Of a stretch of DNA of 18,886 nucleotides, positions 1 through 5,667 are shown one piece after another (within the stretch, counting starts at the first letter, position 1; every line of letters begins with the position of its first letter). Location of the stretch: assembly GCA_012523605.1 (NCBI GenBank), contig JAAYTY010000192.1, positions 1 to 18,886 of the forward strand. Reading direction: 5' to 3'. Source of the DNA: Candidatus Fermentibacterota bacterium. GTDB lineage: Bacteria; Fermentibacterota; Fermentibacteria; Fermentibacterales; Fermentibacteraceae. The notes beneath the pieces are model-generated. The model worked only from the letters and a program-made list of their open reading frames with translations, did no database searches and had not been told where the DNA came from. A program made the position numbers and the translations under genes.

Positions 1-85
1 CGTTCGTTTCGCCTGCGAAACGAACCTGCGGCAGTGATTCCGCCGTGGCGGAATCGCGGGAGCAGAGAGACACGCGGCGTCCCGC
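1..85. repeat. 85-bp hairpin-rich repeat, copy 1
   Basis: This stretch is identical, base for base, to 173-257. It consists of three consecutive dyads. The first has 11-bp arms (2-12 and 15-25) around a 2-nt centre. The second has 9-bp arms (36-44 and 47-55) around a 2-nt centre. The third has 6-bp arms (56-61 and 80-85) around an 18-nt loop. The copy begins at the window edge, so the element may extend further left. No reading frame in it looks like a protein. It could be a dispersed REP/MITE-like element or a structured RNA motif; the sequence alone does not decide. Confidence 0.85.
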
Positions 86-172
86 CCACTTTCATTGCCA
101 CACCGTAATTCGGACAGGTCCCTGGGGGAGACTATCCTGCGACACGGAAGGCCAACCCGCGACTTGTCGCAT

Positions 173-257
173 CGTTCGTTTCGCCTGCGAAACGAACCTG
201 CGGCAGTGATTCCGCCGTGGCGGAATCGCGGGAGCAGAGAGACACGCGGCGTCCCGC
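173..257. repeat. 85-bp hairpin-rich repeat, copy 2
   Basis: This is the exact second copy of 1-85 in the same orientation, with the same three dyads. Eighty-seven bases separate the copies. A fourth small dyad (5-bp arms 159-163 and 166-170, 2-nt centre) lies just upstream. The last bases can also pair forward (253-257 with 260-264). Similarity to copy 1 stops at base 258. Confidence 0.85.
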
Positions 258-488
258 TCGCGGGTATCGTTTCCATAGCAGGGCGATCGAACAGGAAGAC
301 CGAGAGGCATGAACTTCCAGTGCTGGCAACCCGCCCGCGAGGCATAGAAACGCGCATATTCCGATGTCGAACATGAATATCGGGTGTCCGGATCAGCTCT
401 CTCGACCGATTTGGCAGACCCGTGGCGGCCGTTCCGCGAAGCCTCGTGCGTCCCGTTGCTCGTGAACCCTCTGCAGTGGGATATTCGA

Positions 489-532
489 CACCGGCTCGGC
501 TTCAGGCCGGTGACACCCTCCCGAGAAGGGAG
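489..532 (+). promoter_or_regulatory. Leader hairpins around the Shine-Dalgarno of the hydrolase gene
   Basis: A 7-bp stem (489-495 with 506-512, 10-nt loop) is followed by a 5-bp stem (518-522 with 528-532). The second stem includes the purine-rich ribosome site AAGGGAG (526-532), five bases before the GTG start at 538. Pairing could limit ribosome access. This is a sequence observation only; the stems are short. Confidence 0.3.
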
Positions 533-537
533 TTGCC

Positions 538-1701
538 GTGAAGAACCATCTTCTTCTGTCGATCCCGCTGGCGTTGATTCCGCTCGCAACCCATGCGCAG
601 GGGCCCGACTACTCCGCCCCGGGCCCCTGGGGATACGACTCGCTGTTCTGCGATATTCCGGGCGACGGCGAGATCATGACCTCTTCGATCGTCTACTTTC
701 CCTGGGAGGCGGGCTCGGTACCGCCGGCGGCCGGGCAGTGCCCCGTTGTTGCCTTCGGCCACGGGTGGAATCTGTCCATCGACCACTACTACAGCTATTG
801 CCGCCACTTCGCGTCGTGGGGCTATGTCGTTGTCCTTCCTACGATTTCCAATCCGCTCTTCAATCCCGAGCACGACAGGAGGGCCAACTGCCTGGTGATG
901 TCGGCCAGATACGCCTCTAGTCTGGGAGGGCAGAGCGGACACGTGCTCGAAAACCGGATCGACAGGGACAACTGGTCGCTGGTGGGCCACAGCATGGGAG
1001 GCAGCCTGTCCATTCTGGCTGCGGACCTGTTCGGTCCAGGCCTCGGTGACACTCTCAGAGCAGCCGTTTCGTACAGCGGTCCTCAGTCCGATCCGGAATG
1101 CTCCGGTGCCGGAGTCCTCGTGCCCAAGCTCATCCTCGAGGGCACAGAGGACGGGATCGTGCCGTGGGAGGATGTGCAATCCCAGGTATGGGCGGACATG
1201 CCGGCTCCGGGCGCCTTCGCCGTGATTGATGGCGCAAGCCATTGCTACTTCATGGATTATTCAACATGGCTCGAGGAGCTCTTCGACGGTGATCCCACGA
1301 TATCACGTGCAGCCCAGCAGGAGATCGCGCGTCTCTATACGACCGCTCTGCTGGAGCGCTTCCAGCACGACGACACCTCCGAATGGAACTTCCAGTTCTG
1401 CTACGGGGATTCGCTGGAGAACGATCCGGCGATGTATCTGGTGGATATCCGATGGGAGCCCTCGGGCTGTACTCCGGATGAATCCTGTTCCGCGCTCCGG
1501 GTCCTTCCCAATCCGTTCTCCGTCTCCTGCGAGATCCTGGGCGAGCCCGGCTCCGCCGTGATCGTGGACTTGACGGGAAGAGTCGTCGCCAGTCTCTCGA
1601 TCCCGGGGCAGTGGACACCGGGAATCGAGCTGTCCTCCGGCGTCTATTGCGTCGTGCCACGAAACGGGAGACCGGCTGCACGGCTCATGATCGTCAGGTG
1701 A
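538..1701 (+). CDS. Secreted alpha/beta hydrolase with C-terminal sorting-like domain
   Basis: The 387-aa protein has a signal peptide of about 20 residues (hydrophobic core, cleavage after THA). The hydrolase core resembles the dienelactone hydrolase / chlorophyllase / PET-hydrolase-like group. It has an oxyanion-type FGHGWN near 73-78, the nucleophile elbow GHSMG at 150-154 (Ser152), a likely acid Asp205 in EGTEDG, and His235 in DGASH. Residues 320-387 form a separate beta domain starting LPNPF, with TGR near 346-348 and SGVY at 367-370. This matches type-IX-secretion or FlgD-like C-terminal tails, so the enzyme is probably exported to the surface or medium. The GTG start is chosen because AAGGGAG lies five bases upstream and the signal peptide follows directly. 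The ester substrate is unknown; a lipase or carboxylesterase is equally possible. The gene appears to be transcribed alone. Confidence 0.88.
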   Translation: MKNHLLLSIPLALIPLATHAQGPDYSAPGPWGYDSLFCDIPGDGEIMTSSIVYFPWEAGSVPPAAGQCPVVAFGHGWNLSIDHYYSYCRHFASWGYVVVLPTISNPLFNPEHDRRANCLVMSARYASSLGGQSGHVLENRIDRDNWSLVGHSMGGSLSILAADLFGPGLGDTLRAAVSYSGPQSDPECSGAGVLVPKLILEGTEDGIVPWEDVQSQVWADMPAPGAFAVIDGASHCYFMDYSTWLEELFDGDPTISRAAQQEIARLYTTALLERFQHDDTSEWNFQFCYGDSLENDPAMYLVDIRWEPSGCTPDESCSALRVLPNPFSVSCEILGEPGSAVIVDLTGRVVASLSIPGQWTPGIELSSGVYCVVPRNGRPAARLMIVR

Positions 1702-1898
1702 TCTCCGGCGTTCTACGAGCCCTGCGCGCGTTCGAGCCGATGTCGCCAATCACGTGGGAAGCGCCCCGGAGATCGGGGCTCCCTGCATCGCAGAGCATGG
1801 CGCCGACGGGTCCGCGTCGTTTTCCGGACATGAACCGCCGCCTGAAGGGTGGACCCGGGGAGTTCCGGGGCGTATCTTCGCGACTCGAAAGTCACGGG
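1702..1898. other. Intergenic region before tRNA-Cys
   Basis: I see no gene. A GC hairpin (1763-1768 with 1774-1779) lies 60 bases after the hydrolase stop but has no following T-run, so it is at best a weak terminator. A promoter-like pair for the tRNA follows at 1850-1878. Confidence 0.4.
1850..1878 (+). promoter_or_regulatory. Possible promoter for tRNA-Cys and the thiol module
   Basis: TGGACC (1850-1855) and TATCTT (1873-1878) are separated by 17 nt, each matching four of six sigma-70 consensus bases. Transcription would start about 12 nt before the tRNA. In GC-rich DNA such a match can arise by chance. Confidence 0.3.
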
Positions 1899-1973
1899 GG
1901 CGGCGTAGCCAAGTGGTAAGGCAGCGGATTGCAAATCCGTCATTCAGCGGTTCGAATCCGCTCGCCGCCTCCA
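1899..1973 (+). tRNA. tRNA-Cys (anticodon GCA)
   Basis: The acceptor stem pairs 1899-1905 with 1963-1969, and the discriminator is U (1970), as usual for tRNA-Cys. The D-stem GCC/GGC is at 1908-1910 and 1920-1922. The anticodon stem is 1924-1928 with 1936-1940, and GCA occupies 1931-1933. The T-arm carries TTCGAAT. The 3' CCA (1971-1973) is encoded. The next gene starts 34 bases later and could share the transcript. Confidence 0.97.
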
Positions 1974-2007
1974 TGACCACCGTCACGTCCCATCCGGAGC
2001 TGCGGAG

Positions 2008-2154
2008 ATGAAGGCAGTCCCGAAGCGCATCGTCTCGGTCGTCCTCGTCGCAATCTCCGCGGCGATGATCGTCACCGGATATCTTGCCGGCGATCCTTCG
2101 ATCATCCTCCGCAAGGCCGTGACGATCTGCCTCGAGTGCATCGGAGTGGGATGA
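2008..2154 (+). CDS. 48-aa CxxC-motif membrane protein (CD1871A-like)
   Basis: A basic start (MKAVPKR) leads into one hydrophobic segment (about residues 8-26). The protein ends ICLECIGVG, with Cys41 and Cys44 in a CxxC almost at the C-terminus. This layout matches what I recall of the CD1871A family of tiny CxxC proteins, which have no known biochemical role and tend to sit beside 4Fe-4S and thioredoxin genes, as here. GGAG (1996-1999) lies eight bases before the ATG. The stop overlaps the next ATG (ATGA at 2151-2154), implying translational coupling. I infer a single-pass membrane protein that could hand electrons or thiols to its neighbours. The family call rests on memory of the motif, not on alignment. 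Confidence 0.75.
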   Translation: MKAVPKRIVSVVLVAISAAMIVTGYLAGDPSIILRKAVTICLECIGVG

Positions 2155-3020
2155 CCCGGGTGGGAATGGCCGCACTTCGCCAGCGTCTCGTGCAGTTCTC
2201 CTCCGCCCTGGCGGCGAACGCGTGGCTGCAGGGCTGGGTCGAGAAGGGGATCTACACCGGTCCCTTGAAAGTCGCGTGCTTCCCGGGCCTCCAGTGCTAC
2301 AGCTGTCCGTCCAGCATAGCGTCATGTCCTCTCGGCTCTCTCCAGAGTCTCCTCGCCTCCCCCGGCATTTCGCTGGGTTCGATCGGGAGCACCGAGCCGC
2401 TGACCGTCCTGGCAATCCTGGGCTCGATCCTGTTCGTGGGCTTTCTCGCCGGACGGTTCGCCTGTTCGCATCTATGCCCGTTCGGGCTACTGCAGGATCT
2501 CCTATACATGATTCCCGCCCCGCGCCTCCGCCTGCCTCCGGGCCTGCGGAATGCGAGGTTCGCTGTTCTCGCGGTATTTGCAGTCTCATTGCCGCTGTTG
2601 CTCAGGCCCGGTCCCGGGATGCCCGGAGATCCCTGGTTCTGCAAGGCCGTATGCCCGGCAGGCACGGTGACCGGAGGCTGGCCTTTCGCCCTCTGGGACT
2701 CGGGAGGAACGCTCGAGACCGGCTTCTTGTTCGCCTGGAAGTCTGCTGTCGCCGTGCTGGTCATCCTCTGGTCGGTCACGACCAGCAGGCCGTTCTGCAG
2801 GACGCTGTGCCCGCTGGGCGCCGCGTGGGGTCTCGCGGGCCGCGTGTCCCTGTTCCGAATGACGGTGGACCGGTCGTGCATCCGCTGCGGGAAGTGCAGG
2901 GAAGTCTGCCCCGTGGACATCGAGATATGGAAGGATCCTTCGTCCTCGACCTGCATAAGGTGCGGCCGTTGCGTTCCGGCCTGTCCGGTCGCGGCTGTGA
3001 AAAACGGGCTGGCGAAATGA
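2151..3020 (+). CDS. Membrane 4Fe-4S protein, NapH/polyferredoxin-like
   Basis: In this 289-aa protein, hydrophobic segments fall near residues 83-101, 136-151 and 195-210. Cysteine motifs come in order. First is an N-terminal cluster (Cys43, 49, 52, 59). Three CxxxCP-type pairs follow (Cys105/109, 164/168, 216/220). Last are two classical ferredoxin sites: CIRCGKC with Cys253, and CIRCGRC with Cys278. This is the architecture of the NapH/YccM/RdxA-like electron-transfer proteins, which move electrons across or along the membrane. An in-frame ATG lies 15 bases upstream (2136), but 2151 is preferred because GGAG (2143-2146) precedes it and it overlaps the previous stop. The next gene overlaps by four bases. 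I infer that it supplies electrons to the downstream thioredoxin; the donor is unknown. Confidence 0.88.
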   Translation: MTRVGMAALRQRLVQFSSALAANAWLQGWVEKGIYTGPLKVACFPGLQCYSCPSSIASCPLGSLQSLLASPGISLGSIGSTEPLTVLAILGSILFVGFLAGRFACSHLCPFGLLQDLLYMIPAPRLRLPPGLRNARFAVLAVFAVSLPLLLRPGPGMPGDPWFCKAVCPAGTVTGGWPFALWDSGGTLETGFLFAWKSAVAVLVILWSVTTSRPFCRTLCPLGAAWGLAGRVSLFRMTVDRSCIRCGKCREVCPVDIEIWKDPSSSTCIRCGRCVPACPVAAVKNGLAK

Positions 3021-3832
3021 GCCGGACTTCAGAGCGCCTGCTCTGGATTCCGCTGGTCGCACTTCTCCTGGTGCCCGTTGCCAGGCATCTCGCCATTCAC
3101 CATCGAACGCGAGATGGAGGGGGCTGGACGCTCTTCGAGGGTCTGGGAGCCCTGGACAGCGCACTCGCCGCCGCGTCCGGCAGGCCGGTCCTTCTCAACT
3201 TCTGGGCGACCTGGTGCGGCCCGTGCGTCGCCGAGCTCCATCTGATCGAGGCAGCGGCGGACTCCGCGGGGGACGGAGCCGTCGTCCTGGCCGTCTCCAT
3301 CGGAGATCGCTCGCCGGAGGACGTCAGGCGGTTTTTGGAAGCGGGGGGCACCGGATTGACGGTGATCTGGCTGGATGCGGATGATGCGTCCGCCGCCGTG
3401 GAGCGGTTCGACCTGCCCGACGCCGTTCCTGTGACGATCGTTCTGAACCCCGACGGCGTCGAAACCGCCCGCGCAGTCGGGGCCAGGGAGGCCGGCTGGT
3501 TCACCGGCCGGCTGGAGGCGGCCTCTGGAGGAGGAGCCGGGCCTGACACCACGGCGTCTTCGAGCGGCGCGGGCGCGCACGTGAACATCGTAGGGAGCAG
3601 GTCGGACAGCCTTGCATCGGCCCTGGAAGCCGAGGCAGTCAGGCTCGCAGGCCGGGAGGCCGTGGACTTCTTCGACCCCTCCCTGCCGGAGGACAGCGCC
3701 GCCGCCGCGGCGCTCTTTCTGCCGTTCGACGACCTTCCCTATGCCCAGCCCTGCTATGGAGGCGCTTGCGGTCGACCCGTAAGGGATCCTGCGGAACTCG
3801 AAGGTGCGATTGCCCGGCTCGCAGCCCCCTGA
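3017..3832 (+). CDS. Membrane-anchored thioredoxin (TlpA/ResA-like) with extra C-terminal domain
   Basis: In this 271-aa protein, an N-terminal hydrophobic anchor (residues 9-27) is followed by a thioredoxin fold. The active site is WCGPC at 66-70 (Cys67, Cys70), and the cis-proline is probably Pro138 in DAVPVT. After a Gly/Ser-rich linker (about 166-187) there is a second domain of roughly 85 residues that I do not recognise. It contains CYGGAC (Cys246, Cys251), a possible second redox or metal pair. The start overlaps the preceding 4Fe-4S gene (ATGA), and the end runs 29 bases into the glycosyltransferase gene. The role inferred from context is extracytoplasmic disulfide reduction fed by the membrane iron-sulfur protein. 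Confidence 0.88.
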   Translation: MSRTSERLLWIPLVALLLVPVARHLAIHHRTRDGGGWTLFEGLGALDSALAAASGRPVLLNFWATWCGPCVAELHLIEAAADSAGDGAVVLAVSIGDRSPEDVRRFLEAGGTGLTVIWLDADDASAAVERFDLPDAVPVTIVLNPDGVETARAVGAREAGWFTGRLEAASGGGAGPDTTASSSGAGAHVNIVGSRSDSLASALEAEAVRLAGREAVDFFDPSLPEDSAAAAALFLPFDDLPYAQPCYGGACGRPVRDPAELEGAIARLAAP

Positions 3833-4826
3833 GATCTCGGTCGCACTTCCGTTCAGGGACGCGGGAGCCTGGCTCGGCGGCGCGCTGGAATCGCTCCGAT
3901 CACAGACCTTCGAGAACTTCGAGGTTCTCATGGTGGACGACGGATCGTCGGATGACGGGGCATCCATCGCGGCCTCGTTCGATTCGCAGGACCGGAGGTT
4001 CCGTCCGGCCTCTCCGCCTTCGCCGGGCATAACGGCGGCGCTCAACCACGCCATCGCCCTGGCGAGGGGAAGGTGGATCGCCCGGCTCGACGCCGACGAT
4101 GTCTGCCACCCCCGGAGGCTGGAGGCCCAGCTCGCGCTGGCCCGCTCCCTTGGATCGGGGACCGTGGTATCCTGCCTAGTGAGATGCACCGGCGGAGTGG
4201 CTGAAGGATGGCGACTCTACGAGGAGTGGGTGAACTCCCTGGTGCGGCACGAGGAGATCGCGAGGGCGATGTTCGTCGAAAGCCCCGTTCCCCACCCTTC
4301 CGCGTTCTTCGCGAGGGAGACGGTGCTGGAGGCGGGGGGATACTCCGAGGGCCCCTTCCCCGAGGACTACGAACTCTGGCTCCGTCTCTGGTCGAGGGGG
4401 GTGAGGTTCCGGAAAGTCCCCGAGGTGCTCCTGGACTGGCGCGAGAGGCCGGACAGGCTCTCCAGGACGAGCGGGCGGTACTCCACGGAGGCCTTCTTCT
4501 CCCTCAAGGCACGCTACATCCACAGGGCTCCGCTCATGGAGGGGCATCGCAGAGTGGTGCTCTGGGGCGCCGGCCCGTGGGGCAGGAAGTTCACCGACCT
4601 GCTCGCGCGCGAGGGCATCTCCGTGGAGGCATTCGTGGACGTGAACCCGAAGAGGATCGGCGGCGTCGTACGGGGCAGGCCGGTGATTCCTCCGGCGAGG
4701 CTGCCCGACATGAGAGGCATCCCGGTCCTGGTCTGCGTGAGATCCCGCGGCGCGCGCGAGGAGATATCCTCGGCTCTCGCCCGAATGAACTTCGAGGAGG
4801 GATCCGACTTCCTCCTCTGTACGTGA
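3804..4826 (+). CDS. Family 2 glycosyltransferase with C-terminal Rossmann-like domain
   Basis: Residues 11-215 (of 340) form a GT-A fold: ISVALPFRD, then VDDGSSDDG (44-52), the metal-binding DAD at 96-98, and the ED at 187-188 that fits the catalytic base position. From about 248 a second domain begins with VVLWGAGPWG, a glycine-rich nucleotide-binding turn, followed by FVDVNP. It resembles the small Rossmann modules found in sugar-modifying enzymes. The cytoplasmic enzyme probably adds a sugar to a polysaccharide or lipid carrier; the donor cannot be read. The GTG start at 3804 overlaps the upstream gene by 29 bases. A TTG at 3810 with GAAGG upstream is an alternative. No other polysaccharide genes adjoin it. 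Confidence 0.87.
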   Translation: MRLPGSQPPEISVALPFRDAGAWLGGALESLRSQTFENFEVLMVDDGSSDDGASIAASFDSQDRRFRPASPPSPGITAALNHAIALARGRWIARLDADDVCHPRRLEAQLALARSLGSGTVVSCLVRCTGGVAEGWRLYEEWVNSLVRHEEIARAMFVESPVPHPSAFFARETVLEAGGYSEGPFPEDYELWLRLWSRGVRFRKVPEVLLDWRERPDRLSRTSGRYSTEAFFSLKARYIHRAPLMEGHRRVVLWGAGPWGRKFTDLLAREGISVEAFVDVNPKRIGGVVRGRPVIPPARLPDMRGIPVLVCVRSRGAREEISSALARMNFEEGSDFLLCT

Positions 4827-4836
4827 ATCCCGGGTC

Positions 4837-4864
4837 TTTACACCCGCCTGGTCATTGCGAATAT
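4837..4864 (+). promoter_or_regulatory. Possible promoter of the partner-switching operon
   Basis: TTTACA (4837-4842) and GAATAT (4859-4864) are 16 nt apart, a reasonable sigma-70-type pair. They lie in the only gap (4827-4905) ahead of ten tightly joined genes. A 5-bp hairpin (4831-4835 with 4842-4846) overlaps the -35 box. Confidence 0.38.
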
Positions 4865-4905
4865 CCCCGCGTACACTGCGACAGAATCTGACGGGAGGTT
4901 CGGCT

Positions 4906-5256
4906 TTGAAGATCCATGAGACAGTCAAGGACGGCGTCACGATCATCAAGCTGGGCGGCAAGCTCATCAGCGGCCCCGAGCTCGTGGAGCTCAAAACGGC
5001 CTTCCAGAACACCGTGAACCAGGACAGGCACAGGAAGGTCCTGCTCGACCTGGGCGACGTGTCCTGGATGGACAGCTCCGGACTCGGAGTGATCGTCTCC
5101 GGGCACACGACGATCCGCAGGGCCGGCGGCGAGATGAAGATCCTCAACGCGACGAAGAAGATCCACGAGCTGTTCATCATCACCAAGCTCATCACGGTCT
5201 TCGAAACCTTCCACAGCGAGGCCGAGGCGCTCGCGAGCTTCCGGGACAAGGCGTGA
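4906..5256 (+). CDS. STAS-domain anti-sigma-factor antagonist (RsbV/SpoIIAA-like)
   Basis: The 116-aa protein is a single STAS domain. The signature MDSSGLG is at 55-61; by analogy with SpoIIAA, Ser57 is the residue phosphorylated by the partner kinase. The unphosphorylated form should bind the kinase and free its target. The TTG start at 4906 is chosen because GGGAGG (4893-4898) lies seven bases upstream and the domain begins at once. A longer frame from 4855 adds residues with no family match. The stop overlaps the GTG of the kinase gene (GTGA), so the two are translationally coupled. It opens the long operon and, with the next two genes, makes a complete partner-switching circuit. Confidence 0.92.
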   Translation: MKIHETVKDGVTIIKLGGKLISGPELVELKTAFQNTVNQDRHRKVLLDLGDVSWMDSSGLGVIVSGHTTIRRAGGEMKILNATKKIHELFIITKLITVFETFHSEAEALASFRDKA

Positions 5257-5666
5257 AGCCCGTAACAGTAAGCGTTCCGAGCCTGGAGGTCTTCCTGGAA
5301 CCGCTGCAGGTGTTCGTGCAGAGGGTTGGAGCCGTCGCGGGAGTCGAGGAAGACGAGCTGACCTCCCTGTCCATAGCGGTCATCGAGATCGTGAAGAACG
5401 GCATGGAACACGGAAACGGAATGGACGGGGACAAGCCCGTCTCGATTCGAATGGAGGTCCTTCCGGGCCGTCTGCAGATACAGGTGGAGGACCAGGGGAG
5501 CTGGGTTCCCGGCGAGCAGATCGGCTACAAGCCGGCCGAGGGCGAGGAGATCTTCTCCGACAGGGGCCGCGGCATCCTGATAGCGAGGAATCTCGCCAGG
5601 TGGGTCGAGTTCGGCCTCACCGAGGACGGGAGAACCCAGGCCACGCTGGTCTGGCCGCTCACCTGA
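5253..5666 (+). CDS. RsbW-like serine kinase / anti-sigma factor (HATPase)
   Basis: This 137-aa, single-domain GHKL ATPase is about the length of RsbW or SpoIIAB. The N-box is EIVKNGMEHGN at 45-55 (Glu45, Asn49), the G1 box is VEDQGSW with Asp80, and the G2 box is DRGRGI with Gly105 and Gly107. It should phosphorylate the STAS protein encoded just upstream and alternatively hold an output protein. No sigma factor gene is in the window, so the output partner could lie elsewhere or be another kind of protein. The GTG start overlaps the STAS stop. The phosphatase gene begins one base after the stop. Confidence 0.92.
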   Translation: MKPVTVSVPSLEVFLEPLQVFVQRVGAVAGVEEDELTSLSIAVIEIVKNGMEHGNGMDGDKPVSIRMEVLPGRLQIQVEDQGSWVPGEQIGYKPAEGEEIFSDRGRGILIARNLARWVEFGLTEDGRTQATLVWPLT

Positions 5667-5667
5667 T

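Larger units (their letters stand above)
1..537. other. Non-coding leader region with repeats
   Basis: Open frames here run through the repeat copies on both strands and show no recognisable motif, ribosome site or family, so I call no gene. Besides the two 85-bp repeats, I see a weak promoter-like pair before the hydrolase gene: TTGCTC at 456-461 and GATATT at 480-485, 18 nt apart. It is followed by a 7-bp hairpin (489-495 with 506-512). The promoter is only a possibility. Confidence 0.5.

Noticed and set aside
1..257. The two 85-bp repeats as a CRISPR array
   Set aside because: Only two copies, an 87-base gap, repeats far longer than usual and full of internal dyads, and no cas genes nearby.
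92..589. Open frames on both strands across the repeat region as genes
   Set aside because: They are translations of the hairpin repeats and flanks, with no ribosome site, no family motif and overlap with the start of the real hydrolase gene.
1763..1779. GC hairpin as an intrinsic terminator of the hydrolase gene
   Set aside because: No T-run follows on either side, and the stem is only six base pairs.
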